Shown here: piece by piece, positions 31,835-41,289 of the stretch
Position numbering within the stretch: the first letter of the stretch is position 1
Layout of the letters: every line of letters starts with the position of its first letter
From: Nothophoma quercina
Lineage: Eukaryota; Ascomycota; Dothideomycetes; Pleosporales; Didymellaceae
NCBI GenBank assembly: GCA_021642125.1
Contig: JAKIXB010000009.1
Location: 124,001 to 188,000, forward strand
Length of the DNA stretch: 64,000 nt
Direction: 5' to 3'
Translations under genes and position numbers: made by a program
The notes under the pieces: model-generated
The model's input: only the letters and a program-made list of their open reading frames with translations
Database searches by the model: none
Told to the model about the DNA's origin: nothing

Positions 31835-33791
31835 TTATGCGGCGCAACAACAGTCAACGAAGCGGGGTCGCCATTCGAGACTTGACAAGAACTCATTGAA
31901 CCCATCCATTCTTTGCCAAATCGAAGCGCTCGCACCGTGGTGCTCGATCATGTGAGAAGCGAAGGAAGCAAAGCCGTCAAACTCCTTCTGTGAGCAGCTG
32001 ATTAGGAAATGAGTCGCTGCGTGGGTAGCGACGTCGAACAGCATAAGTGGTTCATCGCACAACGAACAGTAACGGTGTCTGGGCCCGTGTGCAATCAAAG
32101 AGTCGGGATGTGCAAGGATTCGGCATGGCCATCTGGCAGATGCAGGACCTAATGAGCCAATGGGTCTATCGGCCTCCCAATCGCGTTTTTCTGCACCATA
32201 GTCCATGTGGTCCTTGACATGAAGTATTCGGTCCTGCCAAGTGCGTAACGCTTGTCCGCAGAACCCACACACCAGATGCTGCCTGTCAAATGCAGGATTG
32301 TCGCTTTTCCATGCATCCACGATCTCCTTTGGTAGCTTCTTCTCGTTGTGAACCCTTGCGACGTGCTGAGTCAATTGATCATGTCGCCAAAATATGCGAT
32401 GTTCCTCATCCACACCTTCGCAGCGATAGCAAGTCCATCGGTAGGGGCAATAATGGATGGCCTGCTCGTGTCGAATCCATTCATATGCTGTTGCGAATCT
32501 CTGTCTACAAGTTGTCCAGGTGCAGAAGAGTCTTGAGCGATTGTAGTTCACAACTTCATCTTCAAGGTCGTCCTCAGTCTCTTGTCGCATCGAAGTTGAT
32601 GTTCGTGCATGGGTGGCCTTCCTTGCATATTCTTTCCATTGTCTTCTGCCTCGGCGGCTGCCTCTGGAATCGACAGATCTAGAGCTCCCACGGCTACCAG
32701 ACGACTTCGCGGTACCTGCTGAGCTTGCCGATCCGGCTCTGCTAGCGACCGACCGAGCGCGCTTCACATTACGTGTAATTTTCCTGTTGACGTTCTTTCG
32801 ACCACGTTTGTGGGTGGGTGAGCTGTTCCTGGTCCATGACGGGAGTTGAGCAACTGATGCTGCTGCAGTCGAGCTAATGTTATCGGTGGGCTCCTCAAGC
32901 CACTTCTCTAATGACACGTTGCTGCCATTCGGTGAAGCTTTGTTCAAAGCCTCTACACTGGCCATCGACAGGTCGTTGTCTGATGATTCCGAGCCCGACC
33001 TTGAAGAGCTTGCATACAACAAGTCTGATCCAGCCCGTTTAGAAGTGTATACATTTGCTTGAGTAGGCATGCGACTTACAAGTTTTCCTCGACCTTGCAT
33101 TTGAAAACCAATTCTTGATTTTGTTCTCCGAAAGGTGGGTCTCGGTTTGTATGGATGTGATATCTCCCTCTTTCAGGTACGGGTTGTTGACAAAGTACTT
33201 CTCGAGGATTGTGTTGGCGAAGTCGCTGATCCGTTCCTTCTTTGATTTGGTCGCCGTTGCTCTTGTTACCGGTCGTGTCGTCATTTGCCTCATGGGGAGT
33301 CGCACTTGGGGAGCAGTCGCATTTTCAGAAGTAACAGGCTTCGCCATGCCCATCAACTGCTCGGTCTCTGCAATTGCTTTGCTTTGATTTCCGATCGGTT
33401 CTGGGCTTTGCGCAATATTCTGGTGCTTGTGAGCTGAGAGTTGCCAAGGAAAAGTCACCGGCGAACGAGATCCATAGGTACGAGTCGGCGAATAGTTCTT
33501 TGGGGTTTCGTCAAAGTAGCATGAGCATGATACAAGGCCACAAATGGTACACTGCTGAAGGGCTTCAATACTGAACCCCTCCAGATCCAGACTGGAACTT
33601 GGGCACAGAGGGAGGGAGAGACCAGAGTTGCAAAGAAACTCGGCGCGTATTGGGTTTTGAGCATCGGCGTTGTCCGTCTGAGGAAGCTCGGCATTAAAGG
33701 CGTCGAGATTTAGAAACTCGTCGATATCATCGAGTTGAGCTGAATAAAATCCAGCACCGAGGCCAATAGTGTCCATGTTGTTGGTATCCAT
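31835..33791 (-). CDS. Homeobox plus C2H2 zinc-finger transcription factor (intact copy)
   Basis: Exons 33080-33791 and 31835-33024 give 633 residues. The homeodomain covers about 183-237, with helix 3 as ENKIKNWFSNARSRKT, the TALE/KN-like form of fungal homeobox proteins. After a Ser/Arg-rich linker with likely nuclear localisation signals (KRGRKNVNRKITRNVKRAR) come C2H2-type units: CTWTTCRQRFATAYEWIRH, CYRCEG..., then CGFCGQALRTWQDRILHVKD and CSLCDEPLMLFDVATHAATH. The 55-nt intron (donor GTAAGT, branch CTAAAC, acceptor ATCAG) falls just after the homeodomain. The paralogue at 37079-39184 has an intron at the matching place. ATG 33791 is the first in frame. DNA targets are unknown. Confidence 0.87.
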
Positions 33792-34119
33792 CGTAATGAG
33801 GGAAAGAATGTAATAACAGGACAAAATTCATGGTGGGCAATTGCCAATTTAAGTCTTGCATTGGCGTGAGGCTGAAGTACAAGGTGAACGCTTGATGTCC
33901 AAGGTGAGGTAAGTGGGGCGAGCTATTCCGCAGCGAGTATAGCGCGATCAGTTGAAGCCTTGAGGGACTGCACTTGCGAACCATGGGTTCAAAAGGATGA
34001 AACAATGTCGTAAGCGAAGCTTGGTGTGGTATCTGTAAATTTTATACAAGAACCAAGCTAAGATCGAGCACGAAGCTTCTTTAGGGCCGCTTTATGGCGT
34101 ATCAATACCCCAAGCCTCC
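33792..34119. other. Intergenic, promoter of the homeobox gene
   Basis: 328 bp upstream of the homeobox/C2H2 start and downstream of the metzincin-like gene, both on the minus strand. No gene seen. Confidence 0.5.
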
Positions 34120-34653
34120 TCAGCCCTGCAGACCGTCCGTGATCATCGCATCAATAAGTTGCACATGCCTATCCGCATTGGTCTCGCTCCACTCGCTGTC
34201 ATAGTTCAGCCCATAGGGCCATATATGTCCACCACCACAGTTGATAACGGCATCCGCACCGTCCCAGCTCCTCAATAGCGGCAGCGCGGTTTTCCAGTCG
34301 CCAGCCGCGCACTTCGTGTCGAAAGCACTCGTCTGTCCGATACCAAGGGTGTGACTGATCTCATGCATAGCAGTGCGCTCATTCATGTACGCACGGTTGG
34401 AGCCAAAGCGTAGGTCACCATTGAAGTTGGCCTCGGCGGTGGGCACACCTGGTGCATAGGCGACGCTGATGCTCTTGGAGGCGGAGGAGTAGCGGCTATA
34501 GCGAGCGACGGCGGCAGTCATGGCGGCTTCGATCTTGGCGTACGCATCGCTCTCATCAGCGGAGGGGGAGGAGGATTTGGCGAGAGTCCAGGTGATGGCG
34601 CCTGAGACGCTGGATGCGTATGCAAGGACCGGAAGGATGAGGGAGAACTTCAT
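34120..34653 (-). CDS. Small secreted metzincin-like metalloprotease homologue
   Basis: Single exon, 177 residues. Signal peptide about 1-18 (MKFSLILPVLAYASSVSG). The core holds the zinc-protease motif HEISHTLGIGQ with His97, Glu98, His101 and the Gly104 turn of metzincins. The third-ligand position, usually His or Asp, is Gln107. A conserved AYMNERTAMHE leads into it, and a Cys pair (Cys115, Cys140) with CGGGHIWPYGLNY follows. Length and architecture fit a small fungal secreted protein family, and a role outside the cell is expected. Activity is uncertain because of Gln107; a nearby Asp or His could replace it. It has a TATA box at 34747-34757. No Kex2 site seen. Confidence 0.8.
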   Translation of the reverse strand: MKFSLILPVLAYASSVSGAITWTLAKSSSPSADESDAYAKIEAAMTAAVARYSRYSSASKSISVAYAPGVPTAEANFNGDLRFGSNRAYMNERTAMHEISHTLGIGQTSAFDTKCAAGDWKTALPLLRSWDGADAVINCGGGHIWPYGLNYDSEWSETNADRHVQLIDAMITDGLQG

Positions 34654-35476
34654 GGTCGTGGGCTGTGTGGTAGGCCTTGGAGTTGTGGGTTGATGGAGGA
34701 GATGCGATGAGATGCCTGTAGTGCTTCCTTGAACATCGCGATGCCAGAGCTCTTATATCACGGCCTCACTCAGCGTCGATCATACGCTGAGATAGTACGG
34801 ATAGTATCAAAGTGGCTCGAAGAGACATTGCAGGACGACTCGACTTCCACAAGTAGCATCACATTCGTGCTACGGTGTATCAGCAGACCTTGAGCAGATC
34901 CTTCTGGCGGCAAGCTCACCAGACACAGGAGGTGAGGTTCTCTGTGGTTGTTTCCGCGGTTTACTCTAGATTGCCTTGGCGCCTAACCTTGAAACGCCAT
35001 GCTTGTCAGATGCCACATTGAGGCTTGTGCATGTAGATCTTCGTATCCCTCCGCAATGCGGAACATTTGTCAATATGACAGGGATTCGATCGGCACTTGT
35101 GCTAGGGGCCGAAAGTTTGATGAGGCTGGCGGTCGGCATGTTCACATGGTGAGGTGCAGGGTCGATCTCGCTGAATGCCCGAGGGTTGTGGGCAAGTCTG
35201 GGAAAACTCGCTGTCGGCGCCGACCAACATGGAAATAAGGTTTGTGATCATCGGTCGCTCAGGGTCGATTGCAAAGTCGAGATGGTCTTTGATTGCAGTT
35301 GTAATACAGATCCCGGTATTGGCAGGGTTTAGTCTTGGCGAAACAAAACATGAACACCTTTGCCGAGTCGAACCACTGTAAAGCCCATCGGAGAATGTCA
35401 CTATCCCATCGGGTTCATTAGTGCTTCAAGGAGCGTGCGTTCTGAGGTCGAGCTTGGTGTTGATAAAGCATGCTGT
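34654..35476. other. Intergenic with TATA box of the secreted protein gene
   Basis: 823 bp. Complement of 34747-34757 reads TATAAGAGCTC, about 95 bp upstream of the secreted metzincin-like gene. The rest shows no supported gene. Confidence 0.5.
34747..34757 (-). promoter_or_regulatory. TATA element TATAAGAGCTC of the metzincin-like gene
   Basis: Minus-strand TATAAGAGCTC, 94 bp upstream of the ATG at 34653. The identical 11-mer recurs at 35771-35781 upstream of the next minus-strand gene. Confidence 0.55.
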
Positions 35477-35671
35477 CTACATTCCACCCTCCCTCTTAGC
35501 AGACTCTTCTTTAATCTGCTCCTTGTACAGCCTCTCCGCTTCTTCCTCTTTCTCCTGCTCGCTCTGTTGAATGTTGGCGCTGGCTACACTCTGTGTATCG
35601 GGCCTGGCAACAACATGTGCTGTCTGCGCACTTGCCGAGCTGACAGATGTCGCTAAGGTAGTTGACGACAT
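35477..35671 (-). CDS. Small charged hypothetical protein, 64 residues
   Basis: ATG at 35669-35671, stop at 35477. The N-terminal half is Ser/Thr/Ala-rich (MSSTTLATSVSSASAQ) and the C-terminal half is a highly charged helix (QSEQEKEEEAERLYKEQI then KEESAKREGGM). That pattern suggests a coiled coil or disordered hydrophilic protein. No family recognised. A TATA element 100 bp upstream (35771-35781) in the same orientation supports a real transcript. The frame is open further upstream, but without an ATG. Confidence 0.5.
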   Translation of the reverse strand: MSSTTLATSVSSASAQTAHVVARPDTQSVASANIQQSEQEKEEEAERLYKEQIKEESAKREGGM

Positions 35672-35770
35672 CGTGTTTTTGATTGGTGTTGGTAGAGAGG
35701 TATTGTCATTGCGTAAGCATAATAGATGGGGGTTAAGATGATCGGTAGACACAACGGTTCAAGGTCTACG

Positions 35771-35781
35771 GAGCTCTTATA
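35771..35781 (-). promoter_or_regulatory. TATA element TATAAGAGCTC of the 64-residue gene
   Basis: Minus-strand TATAAGAGCTC exactly 100 bp upstream of the ATG at 35671. Same 11-mer and nearly the same spacing as for the metzincin-like gene. Confidence 0.5.
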
Positions 35782-35978
35782 GATCCCCTGGTGTTGGCGT
35801 TTACAGGCGGAGACGTCATCGATGTGACGCTGTGGCAGCGCAAGTGTCTGGAGGCTTCGAGCTCCTGCGATTTGTGCTTTCGAATGCACGCAGTCGTGGA
35901 GAAGCTGTACACGCACAACTACAAGACTCTACCAAAGTTTACTGGCGAGAAGTGTAGGCCAGAGGTCCGGTCCTCCGT

Positions 35979-36563
35979 TTATCCAGCGAGGGCCTTCGCA
36001 ACCAGCTCCTGCGGCCTACCACTCATAGGTATTTGCAATGCCAGCTCATGGCCTTTCTCAGTCATTTTGCCCCAAGTCTTTTGCAGAATCTTAATGATCT
36101 TCTCCTCGTCGTGCTCTTTCTCGAATGCCTCAAACTGGTCATCCAGGAAAACTAAGCAGGCGACATCCTCCAATACCTGTGTCTCCTCATCCACTTTCAG
36201 ATCCTCCTTTCTTATCAGCGCCCCTACACGCTCTGCAGTCTCAGTCTTGTACCCAGCCTCATCGCAAATCGTCTTCACAAGGTCGGCCTGTCGCTTCTTG
36301 AGGTATGTGCGCCAGGCATGGTAGCCTACGCGTGTCATGGGGTACGAGGAGCGTGGGACTTCCCAGCGGCGGAAGTGCTGGGCGCGAATCGCGAGGCGAA
36401 GATGCTCTGGTGCATCTGGGGCACGCTTCTCGAGATAGGATGTACACTTTCGCGCGTAGTGCAGCTCGTATGGTGCCTCTTCACCATTGATGGTAGTCTT
36501 GTTTGGGTCAAGCGCGTGCGCTTCGTCGATCGCCGCCAGCGCTTTCTCGTAGGGCGAAGTCAT
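35979..36563 (-). CDS. DUF4202 family protein
   Basis: Single exon, 194 residues, with the full DUF4202 layout: a helical N-terminus (YEKALAAIDEAHALDPN), the conserved ELHYARKCTSYLEKRAPDAP, then HLRLAIRAQHFRRWEVPRSS with YPMTRVGYHAWRTYLKK. The pattern of His, Arg and Glu residues in helices recalls HD-like or all-helical enzyme folds. The second half contains DVACLVFLDDQFEAFEKEHD and the FE-type end of the family. DUF4202 proteins occur in bacteria and fungi and have no settled function; some database names (tRNA synthetase-like) are unsupported by the sequence. ATG at 36561-36563 is the only plausible start. Soluble, likely cytosolic. Confidence 0.85.
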   Translation of the reverse strand: MTSPYEKALAAIDEAHALDPNKTTINGEEAPYELHYARKCTSYLEKRAPDAPEHLRLAIRAQHFRRWEVPRSSYPMTRVGYHAWRTYLKKRQADLVKTICDEAGYKTETAERVGALIRKEDLKVDEETQVLEDVACLVFLDDQFEAFEKEHDEEKIIKILQKTWGKMTEKGHELALQIPMSGRPQELVAKALAG

Positions 36564-37078
36564 TGTGGTAGATGATGTGTATTACGATTGCGAACAGGTA
36601 GAAAGGACGCAGGAAGTCCAAGGAGTGTATAGTCAGCTACATCGTCTGGAGTATGATTTGTTACGATAACAGCGGAGCGATAGCGTGATGCCCCGCTAGC
36701 GGTGGGGCTTTAGCGGATGCCCTTGATAGCCCTGGAGATCACCTCAAGCATCAAGTCTTCACATTACTTACTCTGCTCTACATCCACGTCCTGATTACAT
36801 CTTCATCGCAGGATACGACTGCTGTACAATTGCCACTATGTCAACATTTAACAGACAAGGAACGAGTACGCTCCAAAAAAAGATGCGCATCTCAACTCCT
36901 GATCTGATCAGGCTTAGCGCAAGTATCCTCATAATCCAACAGCTCGCCTTGTTGTTCAGCCGAGTCAAGCACCCAATATAGCAGCGCAATGCGCCTCTCG
37001 TGATGGCTGCGACTTCTATAGTAGCCATCGCGCGATTGCAAGCTTCCCTCGCCTTCTTTGCGCCCCTCGTATACCAAG
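36564..37078. promoter_or_regulatory. Divergent region between DUF4202 and the second homeobox gene
   Basis: 515 bp between divergent starts. No clear TATA box; a minus-strand open frame here (36795-37091) has no support. Confidence 0.45.
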
Positions 37079-39184
37079 ATGATGGAAACAACTACTCACC
37101 GACATTATCCGATTGAGCAGGAGTCCCAAGGCGTCCATCCGCACCTAGATGATGCCAGCTTCTTTAGTCTTTCCGTACCAAGTGCAATGTTCGACGAATG
37201 GAACACCTGCTTAAGTTGCTGTCAACCGGTGTGCGTGTGCGTTCGGGGGACTGGTGCCAACGACAATACTCAGTTGGAATCTGACAGGCAAGATCAGTGG
37301 ATTGATGATGGAGAGTTCAGCAACGACAAGAGTGAGGAACCTGATTTGAGCGACAAACTCATGTTGCGTTCGAGACCGGCAAATTATCCCTTCATAAGAC
37401 CTACTGCAGCTGGGCCGAAGTCGTCGAAACGCAAGCGGTCGACATCAACAGACCGAAGACCGACACCCAAATTCAAGCGGACAAGAATCGGCGACGCATC
37501 CAAGAGTATTCTGAATATTCATTTTCGGATTGACCCTTATCCCAGCGATGAAGCAGTCTCGCTGTTGTGTCGGATGACCATGTTGGATGCGCGAGCAATC
37601 AAGAATTGGTTCGCCAATACAAGGTCACGTAGGACTGTATCGCGTAAGTGGACTATATTTTCTGACTGCACTGTATGAGGTATCTAACGAACCTAACAGA
37701 GTGTCACTCAAGTACACAAGAGGGTTTGCGCCAGCTTTCAACGACCCCGGACATCTTCTCTACCTACCCGATCTCTCACGTTGAACCGCCATCTCGGCAG
37801 CCACCAGAGGCTGAGCAGGCCATTCCTTCCGTTGAAAATTTGCCGGATATACCTTGCGCGGCCGATCTTCCTTCCAGGTCACAAGAGGCCTCACTAGAGT
37901 TCAGTACCCAAGAGGTCTCATTCGAGAATCTTGATATACTCAATCGCCGTGCACCTCGCGATGACCGGAACTCCCTGGAACGATATCTCAGCAGCGCATC
38001 AGCCGAGGAAGGCATCTCGGAGTCTGTGATCGATACTCTGCAGGATTCACTAGACTTGTATAGCCCGGCGCCGGAAGGATTGGGTTTGAGTCCAGTGCCA
38101 CTCTACTCACAAACTACACGGAGACCCAAATCTTCCAACGTTGTCGGCTCTGAACAGTCTTTTACTTCTGGGCAATCCGACAACAGCGCGATAAGCCATC
38201 GCACATCCGACTCTCGAGGCTTGCGTCGAGGTAGACGGACCTGGATGTCCCAGAACAAAGATCCCTTCTTTGAAGACCTGGGACGGCTTGATGCTCATGA
38301 CAACGTTTCCGTAAAGGCGAAAAGCCGACAGCCAGGAGCTCACTTTTGTACATGGCCTAACTGTGCCAAGACTTTTAAGCATCGTTCTGAGTGGGTTCGG
38401 CATGAAGAAGCGGTACACTACTGCCCATATCGCTGGATATGCTGTGCGACGAGTACAAGTCTATCTTCAGAAAGCTATTGCCTTTGGTGCCCCCCACAAA
38501 AATTCGCTTCCTGTGCGAACAGAGAGGAGAGGGATCGTACATTCTACCGCCAGGATCAATTTCAACAACATGTCAAGCGGAGTCATTGCCCACACGTCGG
38601 TGACACCCCACGTTTCAAGGACGCATGCAAGAGTACGAATCCCGACTTTGAAGTAAGACACTTAGAGTGCGGATATTGTGGAGCTGTGTTGCGATCTTGG
38701 GAAGAAAGATAGAAGCACGTTTCCGGGCACATGCTTGAAGGCCTGAGGAAGGATGCGTGGCGGCCAGAGAAACTCCCTCTCCAGGAATGGTAAGTAACCA
38801 CCACAATTGTCCGTTCGATCTACTAACTTCAACAGGGATGAAGATAAAGACTGTCGCTTTTGTTGTTGGGGAACGCGTTCCCATCTTCCCGGACGCAACT
38901 GCTCGGCTGAGTCTTGTCGATATCTTGGGGACGGACATACCTGCGAACTGTGCAATCCCCCAGGTCCCCAAGACCCCTGGACACGAGAGTCAACATACCC
39001 GTCTTCAGACTGCCTCAATGCTGATCCACCAAACGACAATCTCGACGTGCATGTGTTGGCACAATCGAATTCTCGGCCGTACGTATGCTCGCTGTGCACC
39101 CGATTATTTGCACACCAGCTGCACCTGGTGCGGCATACGAAAAGTCACAAGGAATACAAGCCATACGCATTCTGCGTTCAATAG
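37079..39184 (+). pseudogene. Second homeobox plus C2H2 regulator, with an in-frame TAG
   Basis: Exons 37079-37643, 37700-38789 and 38836-39184 are joined by good introns (GTAAGT/CTAACAG; GTAAGT/ACTAAC..ACAG), giving a 668-codon frame. The homeodomain covers about 132-188, with helix 3 as DARAIKNWFANTRSRRT. The later C2H2 units include CTWPNCAKTFKHRSEWVRH, CGYCGAVLRSWEER, CRFCCWGTRSHLP and CSLCTRLFAHQLHLVRHTKSH. The stop TAG at 38710-38712 follows WEER, in the middle of a finger, and the frame then continues coherently (KHVSGHMLEGLRKDAW) into exon 3. No splice pair removes the stop. So this is either a recent pseudogene, a readthrough gene, or a functional protein of about 544 residues with one fewer finger pair. 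Confidence 0.75.
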
Positions 39185-39370
39185 CTGCGATGCTAGTGAG
39201 CGAAGCACAGTGCACTTTTCCAACCAGATGAATGGTTCAGATGTAATTGGGGTGATATATGAAGATATATTACGCTCCCGGGAGTCATTTGATAATTTGA
39301 TATTCGCAGAACGTATGACCCAACTGCAAAGACCAAATACTGCCTCCAACTATCGATGCAAAGAAGTCGC

Positions 39371-40399
39371 TCACTCTCTATAGCTGCTGTTATCATCAGC
39401 CACCTTAATCACCACGGCTCCAACACCAGGACCCTTGTTGAACATGCGATGCGCTTCTGGAGCCTCCTCTAGCGTCCAAAGCTTTCTGATTGGTACCGTG
39501 ATCTCACCCGTCCTCAACATCTCCAAGAGCTTCTTCAGTTCCGGAATGAATGTGCTCTGGTCTCTGTCCACGTAGAAGAAGGCTGTGCTGTTAGGACAAA
39601 AGACGTTTAAGTTCTTTGACAACAACTTCGCGATTTGCGGCCACTGACTCCTGGGCTTGCCGCCGTTCAAGACGTTGTAGTTCCCACCGTAACCGACGAG
39701 CTTGCCGCCGCGCGCCAGGATGTCCCAGCTTTCGTCGTAAGACTCGAAGCCAAGAGGATCGAAGACCACATGTGCACCGCCGATGTTCTTCATGGCCTTC
39801 ATCCATTCTTTGTTGGAGTAGACGAAAGGATGAGCACCCGCTGCACGCACAGCAGCATGGTTATACTCTGATGCTGTGCCATAAACTTCCGCGCCTTCCA
39901 GCTTGCACAGTGTGAGCAGTCCAAAACCGACTGAGCCACTCAGACCGTGAATGAAGACGCGTTGACCCCTGGTAACTTTGCCAGAGCGATAGACCATGCC
40001 ATACGCAGTCGTCCAGTCGAGGATCAGAGCAACTGCTTGCTTCAGGTCGACGCCTTCTGGGATGGGAATGATGTACTTCTCGGGTAAGTTAACGAGCTCC
40101 GACTGGCCTTCGTATACGCAGAGGCAGCCCACAAGGCTACCGACTGAAAACATCTTGCTCTTTGGTCCGTTCGAAGTCACCGTGCCGATGCAGCTGTAGC
40201 CCGTGGTGAGTGGTGCTGGTTTTTGGTTCGGGTAGCCGCCGAGCCTCATGGCGATGTCTGAGCCGCCGAAACCTGAGTAAAGGACTTTCACTTGTACTTC
40301 GTTGGCGGCTGGAGAACTGATAGTTGTCGAGATTATCGAGACATGAGATGGATCTCCGAAGCTGTGAATGCACGATTTGCGGATGCTTGTGATTGACAT
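39371..40399 (-). CDS. Zinc-independent MDR oxidoreductase (quinone reductase-like)
   Basis: Single exon, 342 residues. GroES-like N-terminal domain (VKVLYSGFGGSDIAMRLGGY) and Rossmann domain with GLSGSVGFGLLTLCK as the dinucleotide loop (about 156-170). The zinc-ligand residues of classical alcohol dehydrogenases are absent, as in quinone oxidoreductases, zeta-crystallins and enoyl reductases. The end (TVPIRKLWTLEEAPEAHRMF) carries the family signature for the C-terminal helix. Substrate unknown; probably NADPH-dependent reduction of an activated double bond or quinone. A TATA element GTATAAAGGG lies in the complement of about 40558-40567, 160 bp upstream. It is convergent with the damaged homeobox gene, 186 bp away. 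Confidence 0.87.
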   Translation of the reverse strand: MSITSIRKSCIHSFGDPSHVSIISTTISSPAANEVQVKVLYSGFGGSDIAMRLGGYPNQKPAPLTTGYSCIGTVTSNGPKSKMFSVGSLVGCLCVYEGQSELVNLPEKYIIPIPEGVDLKQAVALILDWTTAYGMVYRSGKVTRGQRVFIHGLSGSVGFGLLTLCKLEGAEVYGTASEYNHAAVRAAGAHPFVYSNKEWMKAMKNIGGAHVVFDPLGFESYDESWDILARGGKLVGYGGNYNVLNGGKPRSQWPQIAKLLSKNLNVFCPNSTAFFYVDRDQSTFIPELKKLLEMLRTGEITVPIRKLWTLEEAPEAHRMFNKGPGVGAVVIKVADDNSSYRE

Positions 40400-41289
40400 C
40401 TTGGAGACGGTCTGTAGGATTCGAGTAGGTCAATTAGCTGAGAGTGCGATGCAGAGTAATTGGAATCACAGGAAGGAATTGCTTGTAGACTGGAGTTGGA
40501 ACTGTAATGTCTTGTGTTGGGTTATACTGAAGAACTATTTTTACTGCCATAATGCCTGCCCTTTATACCTACGAATCCGTTCGGGGTGTGTATAGACACA
40601 TTCGGGGAATGGGCAGATGCAAAGATGTAGTTCAGCTCTTGGGTTGACTTCTGGGGGATCTTCGTGTGAAGCGGCTCAACTTGGAAGAAGTGATGGTCAA
40701 GATGCTGCGATCTCGTAGTCACTGCAGAGTTGATGGAAAGACTGAGGGAGCCGCTCGGGGTGATTTCATCCCGGCTCACATCAGCAATGCCCAATTTCGG
40801 CTAGCTTTGCGCTACGCTCTGCGCCACGTTCATCGCCTCCCTGACTCCACACCACCACTTCAGAGCATTGCCAAAAACATCATGAGATCCTCAATTGGTG
40901 TTGTTGTGCAACGCCGTTTTGCTTTTTCTTCGGCACTGGTTCTGTACAACGCCAGCCTGCGTTTGACGTTTCCGTATTCGATACCTTATGCATGAACATG
41001 GCGCAAGTCATTGGCAGCCGCCGACAAACCCCGAGTTCCGTGCATGATCACACGCTGAAGCGCACCGCGGAACTGTGGAGGATCGGCGCGCCTCGCAGAC
41101 GCCTCACATAACCTACGAGGGACCGCCAGAGGATGTTGTAAGTGCCTGTACCTGTGTTGTCAGGCTTACAAGTCAGGAAGACGACTAAGAAGAATTTACT
41201 ACAGCATTATTGTGCATTATATGTACTTCTGAAATATGCGCAGCGAAGCGACCTGTCCATACACGGCCCATCCCACTCGCTAGCTCGAA
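40400..41289. other. Intergenic with MDR promoter
   Basis: 890 bp. Holds the TATA element of the MDR gene near 40560 and the 3' flank of the MOCOS-like gene. No other gene seen. Confidence 0.5.

Noticed and set aside
40666..40995. 109-codon plus-strand frame upstream of the MDR gene
   Set aside because: Starts at GTG, covers the MDR promoter, and has no recognisable composition.
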